From Poecilobothrus nobilitatus (taxonomy: Eukaryota > Arthropoda > Insecta > Diptera > Dolichopodidae), in assembly GCA_947095535.1 (NCBI GenBank), contig OX352772.1, positions 313,606,018 to 313,670,017 on the forward strand: a DNA stretch of 64,000 nucleotides, written 5' to 3'. Under the pieces are notes generated by a model that searched no databases, was not told the DNA's origin, and worked only from the letters and a program-made list of their open reading frames with translations. Below are positions 12,451 through 25,352 of the stretch, piece by piece. The position numbers and the translations under genes are program-made. Positions within the stretch are counted from its first letter, which is position 1. Every line of letters begins with the position of its first letter.

Positions 12451-13915
12451 TTTAATATTAAGATTATATCAATCAAAAAATTTAAAAGATATTTGAACAA
12501 AGTATTATTATTTTACTCGTCTAAAACTTTGCTTAAGCTAAGAACTTAAGATTCTTTTTAGAAAAACCTAATTTCGCAATAGGATGTTGAAATTTCTTGT
12601 GGATATTAGCAGAAGCAATCAACTGAGTAAGGAGGAAAAAAATTTTATTACTAATTCTAGCAGTCGATACAATTTCTTATTTATGTTTCAAAAAATTTTT
12701 AACTATATTTTAATATTAAAAGATGAAAAGTTATATTAAGTATCTTAAACAACTGCAATTTCCTTTAGTTCATTATTTTATTTGATATGATATTATTTTA
12801 TATGATTATTATTATTAACCAACAATCAACTTTATTTTTGTAGTAAAATTCTTCAAACTTTTAACTTAAATAAATCTTAAATTGGTGACAACGTGCTTGT
12901 AACGTGGTAGAAGATGATGATCATGGTATACACATTCAAAATTAATATGAAACCAGCTTTATTCAGCCTTACGCATTAATTTATTTCCAGAATGACAGGA
13001 AACTGGTCTATAAGTCAAATTTCAAAATAGTTGCCATTGTGATTCTAAACATAATTGTTTTAAAAAATGCTTAACTGTAACAAGTGTTATATAGCAAAAT
13101 ATTGGACATTCTAATATAGGTATAGTATAACTTAAAATTTTAAGAGCTATAAATTACACAGTTAGATCTGAAAAATTTTTGATTTCAAAAAAAAATTTCA
13201 TTTAGTTTTAAAAGTGAAGTTTTTTAGTTCAAAATCACTGCAATGAAGGAATTTATTTTTCTTAGTTAAATATATCCAATAAATGCCTGGAACATAATCG
13301 TGTTTTTTATCATTTTTCACAAAATAATTTTTATTCTCTTTAAAGAAGAAAACATAAAGCTTCAGGAAATCTTTTCAATTTCATACAATTTACAAAAAAT
13401 GTGCCAATTCAAATATTAACAGAATTCAACACAACTTTTAAAAACAAAAAGAATATAAGAATGTGATGTTAGAACGAGAAAGAGAAAATGTGAACTTAAT
13501 TGTTATGAAATTGGGTAAATTTTTTTTTTTTTTAATAACAACGCTCTAATACACAAAAAAAAAATTTAAAACTAAAACAAAAAAAAAAAAAAAAAATATG
13601 TTGATTTTGATTCTGAACATCAACATATTCTATAGATGTTGTTTCTGAACTCAATGAAATTTAATTTTTATCTTTTACTTGAAGACAGAAAATTTTTTGT
13701 GACATGTCAACATTAAGATAAAAATTTTGAGTAATTTTTTTTTAATACAAAATGCTAATAGAATATATTAAAAACTAACAATAGATGAAGAGTCTATAAA
13801 ATTTGTCTAGAGTCTCTTTAAATCTCTAACTATGTACATTTGTTCGCTATTATTTAGCATTAAAAAACTTTTTATATATACTAAGCACATTTAAATCTGA
13901 ACATAACTATCGAAA
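12451..13915. other. AT-rich stretch between SINE-A copies
   Basis: Contains an 11-bp hairpin (AATATGTTGAT at 13595-13605, inverted at 13619-13629). No exon seen. Confidence 0.5.
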
Positions 13916-14090
13916 GGGGTTCTCGTTGTCCTAATGGGTAAGAAAATATAAAATAAGCTGTAAACACTGAAAAAGTGAGGGTTCGAATTCCCACTAATGT
14001 CATAAGAATAATCCCCCCTTACGTCATTTACAGCCACATCTAAAAAGGAAAGGCATTGTGACACGGGAATAAACTAAAAAAAAAAAAAAA
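13916..14090 (+). mobile_element. SINE-A (tRNA-derived)
   Basis: Diverged head (TCCTAATGGGTAAGA), good B box (GGTTCGAATTCCC), body with TTACGTCATTTACAGCCACA, and a poly-A tail ending 14090. An AACTAT motif on each side may be what remains of the target duplication. Confidence 0.8.
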
Positions 14091-16647
14091 CAACTATGGC
14101 ACCATTACGTTGATCTCAAAAAATTTCAAATATAAAATTCATATACTTAATCATAAATTGTAATTGAGGAATAGCTTATTATATCAAGTTTTGTACAAAA
14201 CAAAAATTCGGAAATTTAACTTAGTGTTTTCTTCACACTTTTTATTCCATCTTTAAATTAATTAATTATTCATAAAATATTAAACACTTTCGAGACTTCT
14301 ATATGGTCTCGCTTCACTATAATCTTTTTCGATGATTCTCATAAAAATAAAAAAACCTGTTATAATTAACGTTAAATAAATTCCATAACATCTAAAAAAT
14401 ATTTTTGTTATTAAAAATAAAACAAATGAATTAATATCGCGTGCCAAATTACTTTATGTACAATAAAAAAAAAAATAAAATAAAACAAGAGTCTATACTA
14501 ATGCCATCATTAACATCAACAAATTTCGTAGAATCTTAAAAAATGAATAAATTGGAATAAATTTAATATGATTTTAAATAATCTTTAAAAAAGATATTTA
14601 ATACTAAACGACATATTGTATGGATAATGTTTAATATTTACGAAAAAAAAAAGTGATATCTTAATGACAATAAGTTTAATATTTTTATTATAAATAAATT
14701 TTTCATTTTTGCAAAGTTGGTTTTATTCAGAAATCAGAAATAAAATTTTAAATCATGAATTTAAAGAGATTATTAAATCAAAATATTTTGAAAAAAAATA
14801 TATATAATATTCAAAGAACATTTTTTGAATGATTTTTTTTTTTATGTTAAAAATCAAGAGTATACGAGGAAAAAATCCGTTTATCTCCACATAGAATTTT
14901 ACCTTATTGTAAGGAATTTAAAGCTACATACATTTTATTCCTATTTTAAAAATTGGCAACAAGTATAATTATGATTAATGTCACTACGTCCTGAATAGGG
15001 CATTAGAAGGAGAACAAGAAGAATAATCATAATTTCTTCTTGTTCTCCTTCTCCTAATAACCTTAAATTTTAGCTCAACTGTATTTATTATTTTTCGAAC
15101 AACTCATACAATAATTCTTTCTAAGCGAAATCTTTTAATATATAAAGTTTTAAAGTTTTTAATTAGTTCAAATATTTGAAATTTTAAAGTAAAAAATATA
15201 TTCTATTCAATATTATGTAATAGAAATAAATTTTTTTTGATTTCTGAAAAGTTCCTATAAAAGTCATGTTTATAACAACATTTTTTAAAAACACTTTTAT
15301 CTGTATAACATTTATTTGTAGCAACTCCCATACAATGGAAAATAATTTAATAAAAATTTCGTCGTTTTTACTCTTATCTTTTTATGCTACATAGTTTCAC
15401 TGCTGTTCGTAATTAAAAACTTTAGTAATTTTGTTCAAACTTAAACCTTTAAAAAAAATAAGTAGGTACTTTGTAAAACTTTAAAAATTAAATGCATTAT
15501 TTGCCTGATTACCTGACCTAACTAAGAGTCAACAATGTACGACGTATAAAACGCCATATATCGATACCCCAGTCTCTTCCGAAATAAAACGCTGACATTT
15601 CATTAATTTTCAAAGAAAAATAAACTCAAAATAAAATGTTTTTATTCAAAATCTTTTAGCATAAAAATTGACATATAATGTGCTGAGCATTATGACAGAT
15701 GTTATACATTGTACATTCTTATTTAACAGTTGTATATACATATGTATTAACTTTGTATATGGTACTTAATATATATTTTATGGAATGTAAGTTTTTTGTT
15801 AAAGATTTCGATACTCCAAAATATCTCATAGTATAGTTAAATTTCACATCATTCACTATCGGCTATTTGAACTATTTTCTTTTTTTTTATAATACATACA
15901 ATCTTTTACAATAAATGGATAATAACTTTTAATATTTTAAATCACATTTCCATACCTTTATAAACCTAATTGACTATCAGAACCTTTGTCAAATAGTTTA
16001 AATTAAATCTAAATGATACCCTTTTATTCATATTAATAAAACTTTCATTTAAGAAAATATTTCTCTTTTGTTATATTATAATATCAAAATGATATTAAAT
16101 ATTAAGCTTATTTAAATTCGTAGGTTGAAATAATTCAAATACCTTTAAAGGCATAAATAATTATATGTAAAAATTTTCGTGACAATCTATAAAACAAAAA
16201 TGGTTGACTTCGAATAAAAAAATAAATAAATGTTTTTAACAAAAAATACAATATATATGATAGAAAGATAAGATAAAGCTTTTTAGCTTTCTTTGTTAAA
16301 CCAATCCAAAAAAAAAAAATACATAAAATAATAAACATGATTTCCACCACTCACCACAAGCTAAATGCGCTTCGTCCAACTATTTTTTGTCAAATGAAAC
16401 ATAATTGTAGTCGAACGAAAATAAAAATATAGTTCCGTAAGTATTCAAAATGTACAACGTTTTTAATTTTTGTTGATTAGAGATAAATGTCATCGGGTTG
16501 CAATCTTACAAATGTCAAAGCTAGGCAACGATGGCGATATTTATATATGTCGATGATCATAATTAATGCATATGTTTTAAGTTGTTAATTTTTCGACTAT
16601 GTTCGGAATTGTGTTTGTTACTTAAAGCTAAAAATTTGAATGACAAC
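14091..16647. other. AT-rich noncoding stretch
   Basis: Contains the perfect hairpin at 15.0 kb. A patch of mixed composition at 16340-16560 was read in all frames without a match. Confidence 0.5.
15006..15051. repeat. Perfect 18-bp hairpin
   Basis: GAAGGAGAACAAGAAGAA (15006-15023) and its exact reverse complement (15034-15051) are separated by 10 bases. ATTAG and CTAAT extend the stem outward with a small bulge. The stem is purine/pyrimidine-biased. Confidence 0.9.
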
Positions 16648-17360
16648 TTTTTAGCACATTTTCAAAAAATTTTGGAAAACTGCCAAAAAACTAATTTTGT
16701 AGAATAACTTTTTTCTGTTGCCACACCCGTTACGGAGCTACAGTCCTTCAAAGTTCGAAAAATCTCTATCTGTAAATTGTTATAACAAACGATAGCTCTT
16801 TAAATATATTATAAAATAAATATGTGGCTTTGCCATGCGGATTTTTTATATACCGTTATGTGAAACTCAATTTTTGCAAAAATTTGGACCCCTTTTATCT
16901 TTCGGTGGACCCCTAAGTTATCGGTGTAACTTAGAAGTTTGAAATTTTGAAAGGAGTTAGATCTTTGAAAATAAGTATGAGTCATTTCAGGAAATATTTT
17001 TTGTTACTCCCCGTTTAGAAGTTGTAAGGGGTCAAAAACTGAAAACTTTCTATTTTTAAACACTTGTATCTTGGAGACTTGTCCAAATTTTTTTTTGAAA
17101 TAATACACAAAAATTAAATCTCCAACATTATATTTTTGTTTGTGTTAATAATTTTTCTTAATAATATAGGGTTAGCTTATAATTAACGAAAGTGTGATTT
17201 AATTTTTCTCAATTTTTTCTTATCAGAAAAAAAAAATCAAACAAATTTATTTTTCAATATATCTACTCTTTAGACTAGGCTTATTATGAAATATTTTTTT
17301 AAAGTTGAAAATGTGCTTTTTTGAAAATCCTTGGTTTTTTCCATTATTTGTTTGTATTTT
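16648..17360 (+). repeat. Family A dispersed repeat
   Basis: Opens TTTAGCACATTTTC, then CACCCGTTACGGAGCTACAG, ACCGTTATGTGAAACTC, CCCCGTTTAGAAGTTGTAAG and AATATAGGGTTAG blocks in the same order as other members; closes near AATGTGCTTTTTTGAAAATCC. Noncoding. The early CCGTCCGTC segment is missing. Confidence 0.75.
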
Positions 17361-20300
17361 AAATCTAAACTAGAAAAACTCCTGTATAATTACACAAATT
17401 CCATAAAGATTCAAATGCATTTATGTTGTCGTACTGTTAACTGTTAACTGTCGTACTGTTAGAATAAACTCCCTAAAAATTTAATTTTTTCATCAGCTTC
17501 ACTAAAAAAAGGTTAATCATCAGAGAAAAAATCATTTGACTTTTACGAAATCTAAATTCATAAAAGAAAAAACACGTAAATTATGGTTGCCCCATAGCTT
17601 TGAAAAAATTTCTTCTTCTAGTCTAAATATTTTTCATAGCTATTTTTACAGTTCTCTCAATATAAAAAAAAATTGATATATTAAGTTTAAATTCATCTTA
17701 AAGTTTTTATGGAAGATCAGCAATAAATTTCGCGACATTTCTATTGATTGATTGATTAATTTACAACTTTATTTAGGAACATAAATGTTTTTAATAGGCA
17801 ATTCCTTGTTCTTTTCCAAATGATTAATTTTAGTAAGTAGTAGTTTTTCTAAAGAAATTTTAATAATTCATATTGGTTTAATTAAATCAATAGCACTGAC
17901 ACTTTAAAAAACAAAAAAAAAGGAAATAAAATAAATTAAAAAATAAAATAGAAAAACTTATTAAAATCATCGGTTTTAACTGAAGAAAGACTATTTTATA
18001 ATTTATCTAAAACTTTGCAACAATAAAATGTGAATTTTTTTTTGTCGCTCTTTTCAACAATCAAAAATTTCATATAAATTAAATATTTATGATCTAATAA
18101 TTCATAATATTTACTTTTATTTTCATACACAAAAAAAAAAAAGAAGTTCAAATATTCAATTGATGGTCATAAAATTTCAGTTGAAAAATTTAAAAAATTT
18201 ACCAACTTTCAAAATAAAAAATTAACTCTTTCTACTTTTTTTTTTCTTCTTTCAAATACATATACATACATATTACATACATACACTAATTAAAATTTTA
18301 ATTCTATTGAATACTTTTAACACAAGCCACAAAATGTTCCACATTTATTAGATTTGTATAATATAAAATCACTGAATAAAAAATCTATCTAGTAATAAAA
18401 GAAATATAGAATTTCAAACTTAGAAAGTTAATTATGCCGGTAAAAATTGTTTACATATATATTACATATATATACTTACCTTTCTATATAATATTTACTT
18501 TTTCTTCATATTTCTCTTAATACGTTTCTTTTCATGTACATATATTCTTATTTATTACTAATGTATGTAAATGTATATTATATTTATTAATGATGTAATG
18601 TAATAGGCGTTAAAAATAATAACCCATTAAATTAAATTATAAAAAACAAAAAAACAGATAAAGTCACAACATCCGTTGCTTTGCTACTTGCTACTAATGA
18701 TAGATGCGTCATATTAAATGAAAGTGAAATATACATATTTTTTTTTAAAAGTCTATTGTGAATAGAAATATTGTCAAAATAATGTTTGGAAGAACAAATA
18801 TAATAATGTATATTACTTGTATGTATATATGTAATATTATTATTAAAATTTAATTAAAAATAAAAATATATAATAAATTATATTTTAATTGGAAAATTAT
18901 ATTTTATTTTGAAGGTTACAGAATTCTTATTTTATTTTTAATTGATATCGATCAAAAATTTTTAATTTGATCTTTTCCATGACAATTTGATTTGTTTCGA
19001 GAAATTTGATTTAAATGTCACATTCTTGTGGGTTGTACAAAAATTTTATATTCAAAATTAAAACAAAATATTGCTATACCTAGTATTGAATGGATGTTAA
19101 TCAAATAAAGTTTTATTCATAGTTTTCCTTATTGAATAATACTTGATATTGTAATACCAATGAGGAATCATAAATACAAAATATACATATATACATAATA
19201 TTAAATGTATTACAACTATAATAGAAATAATCCTTAAATATCATCCTAGTATAGTTATTTGTTAAAGGCTTTTTTTTGGGGGGGGGTTGTAAGATCTCCA
19301 CTTCATTTCAGTATTACTTTATTTGTTTCCTAATTGGTTCGCCAATTGTTATATTCCATAGAGCATCTTGAGCATTTGTTATTGTTCTCCGTTACTATAC
19401 TCTGCATTATATGTGATTCTTAGACAATCTTCTTATAATAATTAAATATCTACAATTTGTTATTTATTAAGTTTGATTTTTCTATCAAGTTTGACTACTA
19501 TATAGCAGAGTAAATTTTACATAGGTCAAAATATTCTAAATTTGCGGTTTTGAGATATCTGCGAGTTGTTCCATATATAGGTTGGAATCTTTCAAATATT
19601 GTTTTATCTTTTTTTAATCTGTTACTTTTTGCATAATAATTTCTGTATAATATAATAATCGCTTGTTTGTTCGAACAGAATATTTCAGCTTGTTTGTTCG
19701 AACAGAGTATTTTTATAATACCAATTCTGTATTATAAAAAAACATTCTGGTATGGTGATAACAAAATATAATTAAAATTAAACAGCATTAAAAGATATTA
19801 AGATATGTCTAATAAATTCCACAGAATGTTCTGGTGCAGAACAATGAACGATAAAGAATTCTATATCTGTTAAAATGACAGAGAACTCAACTCAACCAAA
19901 TAACAACGGCAATTTCATCTCGAAAAAAATCTTCAAGACATCAAAAGATGCTGTCCCCTAAATATTATAACTAGTTTAATACTGAGGATAAAAAAATAAA
20001 AAAAACATTTTTGAAGTTTCAACTGAAATTTATTAAAATAATTTCTTGTTTTTCCAAATTAATTTTAATCAATAAAATTCTTTTAAATGTCTATAATAAA
20101 ATTTTATAAAGATTTTATTACTGATAATTACAAATTTTCTCGAATGAAATAAATTTTTCTTAATAAATTGGATTTTGGAATCATTTCTCTATTATCTCTG
20201 CATTAATATTTTAAAATTCTAATCTTTTAAATTTAATTATTAGTTTCTTTGTGGAAAGTAACAAATCATTTATTATATCAGATTTATATCAGTATGATAT

Positions 20301-22509
20301 TTTTATTTTTCGTACCTTATGGTATATAAAATTTCCTTAAAGCTATCTATAACATGTCTTCAGGTAATAAAAATTTATAATTTAATCATAATAGAAATTT
20401 AAGATAACATTATGTTAAAATTTTGATTGATTGATTTTTTGTGGTCTCAGAAAACCACAAATTTATAAATATTTCCAATAGTATTGCAAACAACGAGCAA
20501 AACGACGCAAAATTAAAACTATAAGTTTTTTAAAAAAAAAATTTATTTAAAAAATTAAATCTCATACACCATTATGGTTTTACCTTTTTTTAGTAATTCC
20601 TATCCTACTTATTTATTAAATAAACGTAAACATAAGTATGATTTCATTATAACAATTTTATCCTAAACAAAATTAATCTGGCAGGCTACTTTTTTATAAC
20701 ATTGAGATATTGTTTCGTTGTCAATTGTCTAGGCAATTTAATACTATATGCCTACTAGTTCATTAGAGCCTAGAGTTCATTAGAGTTAAGAAATGAAACA
20801 ACCACTGTTATTAATTATAAAGTTAAAACTTTTTCATTAATTAGTTTCAAAGAAGCAACTTTTAAAATAACTGCATTATCGTTTACATAGAAGATTTAAA
20901 AATTTTAGTTACTTTTGTTTACTTTTGTAATGAGTAAAGAGTGAGTAAAGAGCATGTAGTTCGTAAAATATTTTGGAATCTGACACTATACCTACTATAT
21001 AAGAAAATATTTCTTTAATACAAAAGAAACAAGCATTTTTGTCTTTTATTGAAAAAAAGGTAATAGGTAATTTTTCACCTATAATAGTATGTTCACAAAC
21101 TCCGACATCGAGTTGATTAACATGTACAAAATCAAGTAAAATGTCAAACGTTCACAAACCGTTTTTGAAAATCAAGAACGTAATTTGACATATTTTTGTT
21201 TATATTATTGTTTCAAGTAAATAAAAAATTAAAATATAAATAAAAAGTTAAAAGTTATTGTGAAAGTTAAGTTATTGTTAAAAGTAAATAAATAAAATAA
21301 TATTTAAAAAAATTTAAAATAGATTTGGAAATTAACAATTTAATGGAATTCTCATTCCAATTAAATTTTTTTTTATATCTTTTTTCCATTTTTATTTTTC
21401 CGTCCACACAATAGAAATAATTTCCTTTTTGAATCTGCTGCTATCAACAAAATTTTTGTTTTCATTTTTGACAATAATCTAAAATCGAAAAAAAATTTGA
21501 AAATACATGGACGAACAAGGTGATTTTGAGGTGATTTTCAGAAAATCAAGTAACGAGCTGATTTTCTTTGACAGATAAATTTTAAATCTATTATTGATTG
21601 AAATATTCTTATCTAAAAAAAAATTCACTTTAATTCAATTTTTTACCATAATACTATTTTAAATGTTTTTGTATTAAATTTATTCTTTTAAATTTAATCT
21701 TTTTATACCATACCATTACAATACGGTAAAATAAATCTGTAAATCATTTTTAAATATTTTATTGATACATCATCTGCCATCTGTCATTCTCTATCCTTTA
21801 CATTATTATGCTGAATATCAAATTAAGATTCACAATTCTTTTAAACCTATATAGGTATGCATTCAAAAATTATTATTAAAATAAACATTATATGAATTTT
21901 GAAAACATTATTTAGAGTTTCATAATATTTCAAAATATGGTTAACATTTGACATTTAAGGTGTCATAAAATATCCCCGGGAGAAACATCTTCATACGCAA
22001 AATTGAAAACACGTATTACCAAGATTTTTCATAATAAAAAAAAAAAAAAACAGGAAAATTAAAGTGAAATAACGCCCCAGATAATGTGATAAGCCATGCG
22101 AGTATTTATGTAGAACGTTTTACTCTTTGTTTCATACCCTCTTTCCTATAAAATAATTTTGTCGAAAAGGGAAGAGAGTGTGAAATGAAGTGTAAAATGA
22201 TTTCATATAATTAAATTAGTCCGGAAGAAAGAAAAAAACATTTTTTCAATTTTGATGGGCTATATCGGGGCTAAATCAGGACCATATCGGTGTCATAATA
22301 TATAACATAATAATGGTCATAAAATTTCTGTAATTTTAAAAAGAAAATAAGTTTACAAACTTCAAATTCAATTTTTAAAAGAAAACTGAAAATACATAAA
22401 CAACTACAGAAATAACAGCAGAGCTCAAAGATGCGTGACAATTTCTTCAAAAGGATTTTTAAAAAAAAAAATTAAGGTAATATGTATTTACAAAACTTTT
22501 TCGAAAATG
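17361..22509. other. AT-rich noncoding stretch, 5 kb
   Basis: No transposon end, SINE or exon recognised apart from the small duplication at 19.66 kb. A G run (GGGGGGGG at about 19278) and GC-richer patches at 21.1 and 22.1-22.3 kb remain unexplained. Confidence 0.45.
19661..19718. repeat. Short tandem duplication around GCTTGTTTGTTCGAACAG
   Basis: CTTGTTTGTTCGAACAGA followed by RTATTT occurs twice, 28 bases apart. The core TTCGAA is palindromic. Confidence 0.75.
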
Positions 22510-22704
22510 TTTTTTTTTTGTCTAATGTATTTCTCTGCCACATAAATGTGGACAGGAAATTACACAGTCTTTCCTGTTTAGGCGTGACTGTAAATGTCGT
22601 AAGGGGGAATAACTCTTACGACGTGTGTGGGATTCGAACCCACAAATCCTCGGTGTTTACAGCGTATTTTATACGCTCTTACCCACTAGGAGACCGAAGC
22701 GCCA
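22510..22704 (-). mobile_element. SINE-A (tRNA-derived), minus strand
   Basis: Read on the minus strand: head with A box (CCTAGTGGGTAAGAGCG), B box (GGATTTGTGGGTTCGAATCC), body ending CCACATTTATGTGGCAGAG, then a short poly-A. AAAATGT flanks both sides, a plausible short target duplication. It is one of the best-preserved copies. Confidence 0.88.
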
Positions 22705-24521
22705 AAAATGTGTTTTTTTTCGTCTCTTGCAAAATTTGATTGGAAAACAAGAAAGAGCATCCTTTATGTGCTAATAAAAGATAAATTTCAAGTAGAAGAC
22801 ATCTTCTTAAAAAGTCACTTTGTAGAAAACATCTTTAAAATAAGTCCATCAAACTAAAATATAACACTTTTAAATTGTGCGGAAATTCTTCATAATGAAA
22901 ACAATGCGAAAAAAATCTCGAAAATTTGTGCGAAGTTATTTCATTATGGTTTGTAATAATTTTTACGGAATTATTTCATGGAGCTGGAGTAAGAAATTAT
23001 TTCATATTTAAAACACAAAAAAAAAAAATCTTTTATACCTTAATATTTTTACAATATTTCAGGTAGACTGAAAGTAAATTTATGTAAAAGAAAATAGCTA
23101 TTATCATACATTCCAGACATAATAAAATTCCATTTCAATAGGTGGGTAGGGTAGGTTATACAATCTTATTAAAAATACACAATTTTATTCAAATATAAAA
23201 CTGAAACCTTTGAATTTCAAATTATGTGCATTTTTAAAATTCTAAAAGTTTTTCCATTTTGAAAATATTAAAGAAAAAACAAATTTTAGTAGACTTTTGC
23301 ATAACTCATCAGTTTCTCAGGTTCAGCTGAGTAAAATTCAACTTTTTTTTAAAAGAAATGTTTACCAAGTTCTTCCCTTTAAGCATTCCTTGTTTAAAAA
23401 TTTTAAATTTTACATATGAAATGTATCAGAGGAATTTTAAAAAGAAATAAAAAAATAAATACATTGTAGCTTCAATTATGTAAATTTTAGTGCATATGAA
23501 TATTGGGATTATTTATACGATTTTCCATTTGATCCTAAGAGAAAAAACAGTATAAACAAAAAAAAAAAAAACATTTTAAAAGCACGCATATCACTGTTTA
23601 ATTTTTATATAGTAATATTTGGCAAGTATATGCAAAAATTTCTAATCTGGTTAAGTCAACTAGGAATTTTTTATGAGTCTCAATAGAATTATAATTTAAA
23701 CTTTGATTTTTTTTTTTATTATTTTTTTTTTGTGAAAAAAAATCTCTTTGGAGTGAAAATCCTATACTTAAAATATTTTTAATGGAATTTTCATTTTTGA
23801 AACCGATATAACTTTGGAAATAAAATAACTTTATAAAATATTATTTTTTATATATTTTTTTAAAACTTTTTCTGAAGTATTATAAGATGCCCCTCAATGT
23901 TTTCGATCGAGATAGTGGAATGTTTCTTTTTGCGAAAAACGATATTTTTTAACTATTTGTAAGGCATCTGATATCTCATATCTAGTACAAAAACTTTTTC
24001 ATCTTTTGATTGATTTCATTTATGATAAATATTTTAGTTTATTGGGTTATTATTTTATTATAATCATCATCAAAAAATATAATTGCGTTTTTTATTTTAA
24101 TAAACCAATTACCAGAAAAACCATATGGTCACTCTGTCTTAAAAACACACTTTTGGTATCATTTTCCTTAATTTTACAAAAATAATTAGGAACTGGGATT
24201 TTTAAACATGTAAAAAAATTATAAGATGTGATTTGACTTAGAAAATCAGGGTTTCCATGATTTCTTTAGTAGGAATTTAGAAGAAGCAGCCTTCCCTTAT
24301 TTTTAATATATATTGTCCATAATGGATTTTAAAATAATAATATAACAGGCACAATTTTAATATAATAAAAAAAAAATAAAACGCACATCTATTTGAAAAA
24401 TGACCTTTTAAATGGCGTTCTTTTAAAGCAACCTTGTGAAAAACAAATTTTTGGTAGCACACCCAAACGTCCTTTTAATATAACTCTTCTTCATATAATA
24501 TACTGATCTGTAGCAGTATCT
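22705..24521. other. AT-rich noncoding stretch
   Basis: Nothing recognised. Confidence 0.5.
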
Positions 24522-25352
24522 CCTTTTTAGCACATTTCCAAAAAAAATTTGAAAAAATGTGCCTACTAGTTTCATTCCGTCCGTCCGTCCGTCAATCCGT
24601 TTGTTTATAAAACTTCTAGACCATTAAAGGTAGAGAAAAAAAATTTTAGCCATGGGTAGGTCTCATAAAAAAACTAATTTTATGGAACAACTTTTTCGTG
24701 TAGCCCCATCCATCAAGGAACTTCAGCCCCTCAAACTTTGAAAAAACCCCATTTTTAAACGTGTATATTTCATATTTCGCTTAATATTTTTTAAATCTGA
24801 AAACACAATTCGTCAGGAATTTTTTTTACCTTTATAAATCAATATCAAAATTATATATAGTTTTTAAATTTAGTATTTAAATTTTAGTTTTATGTGGAAA
24901 CCATAAATTTTACATGATTTTTCTACCTTCATAAATCCGGCACGCTTTTAAAATAGGGGCTTGCAATTTTAAGGCAAGAAAGAACTTTTAGAATTAGTAT
25001 AAGTTTTCTCAGAAAATCTTTTTGTACCATCCCCTGTTTATGAGCTATTAGGGCTCAAAAATTGAAAATTTGCTATTTTTAGATATCTGTAACTTAGGCA
25101 TCTGTAAAAATTTTTCTTCAGCAAGACATGAAAATTAAAGGTTCAATAATATATTTTTACGTGTGTTTACGGTTTTTCTTAGTTATATAGAGTTCTGGAC
25201 TTCCAGCCCTCAAAATTCCAGAAAAGTCGTATTTTTACGTTTTTTCTTATTGCATTAAATTTCCAAATTTTTGTGCCAGTCACAATTTTAAACAGTTTGT
25301 ATTGTCTTTTGGAAATGTGCGCTTAAAAACCGTTGCTTTACATTCTACCTTA
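24522..25352 (+). repeat. Family A dispersed repeat, near full length
   Basis: Opens TTTTTAGCACATTTCC, then the CCGTCCGTCCGTCAATCCG block, GGTAGGTCT, GTAGCCCCATCCATCAAGG, AACTTCAGCCCCTCAAAC, and closes GGAAATGTGCGCTTAAAAAC followed by ACATTCTACCTT. It aligns by eye along its length with the copy at 30.3 kb. Confidence 0.8.

Noticed and set aside
22482..22739. 85-codon plus-strand frame
   Set aside because: It is the reverse of a SINE-A copy; a similar frame on the minus strand at 12.25-12.5 kb is the same SINE.
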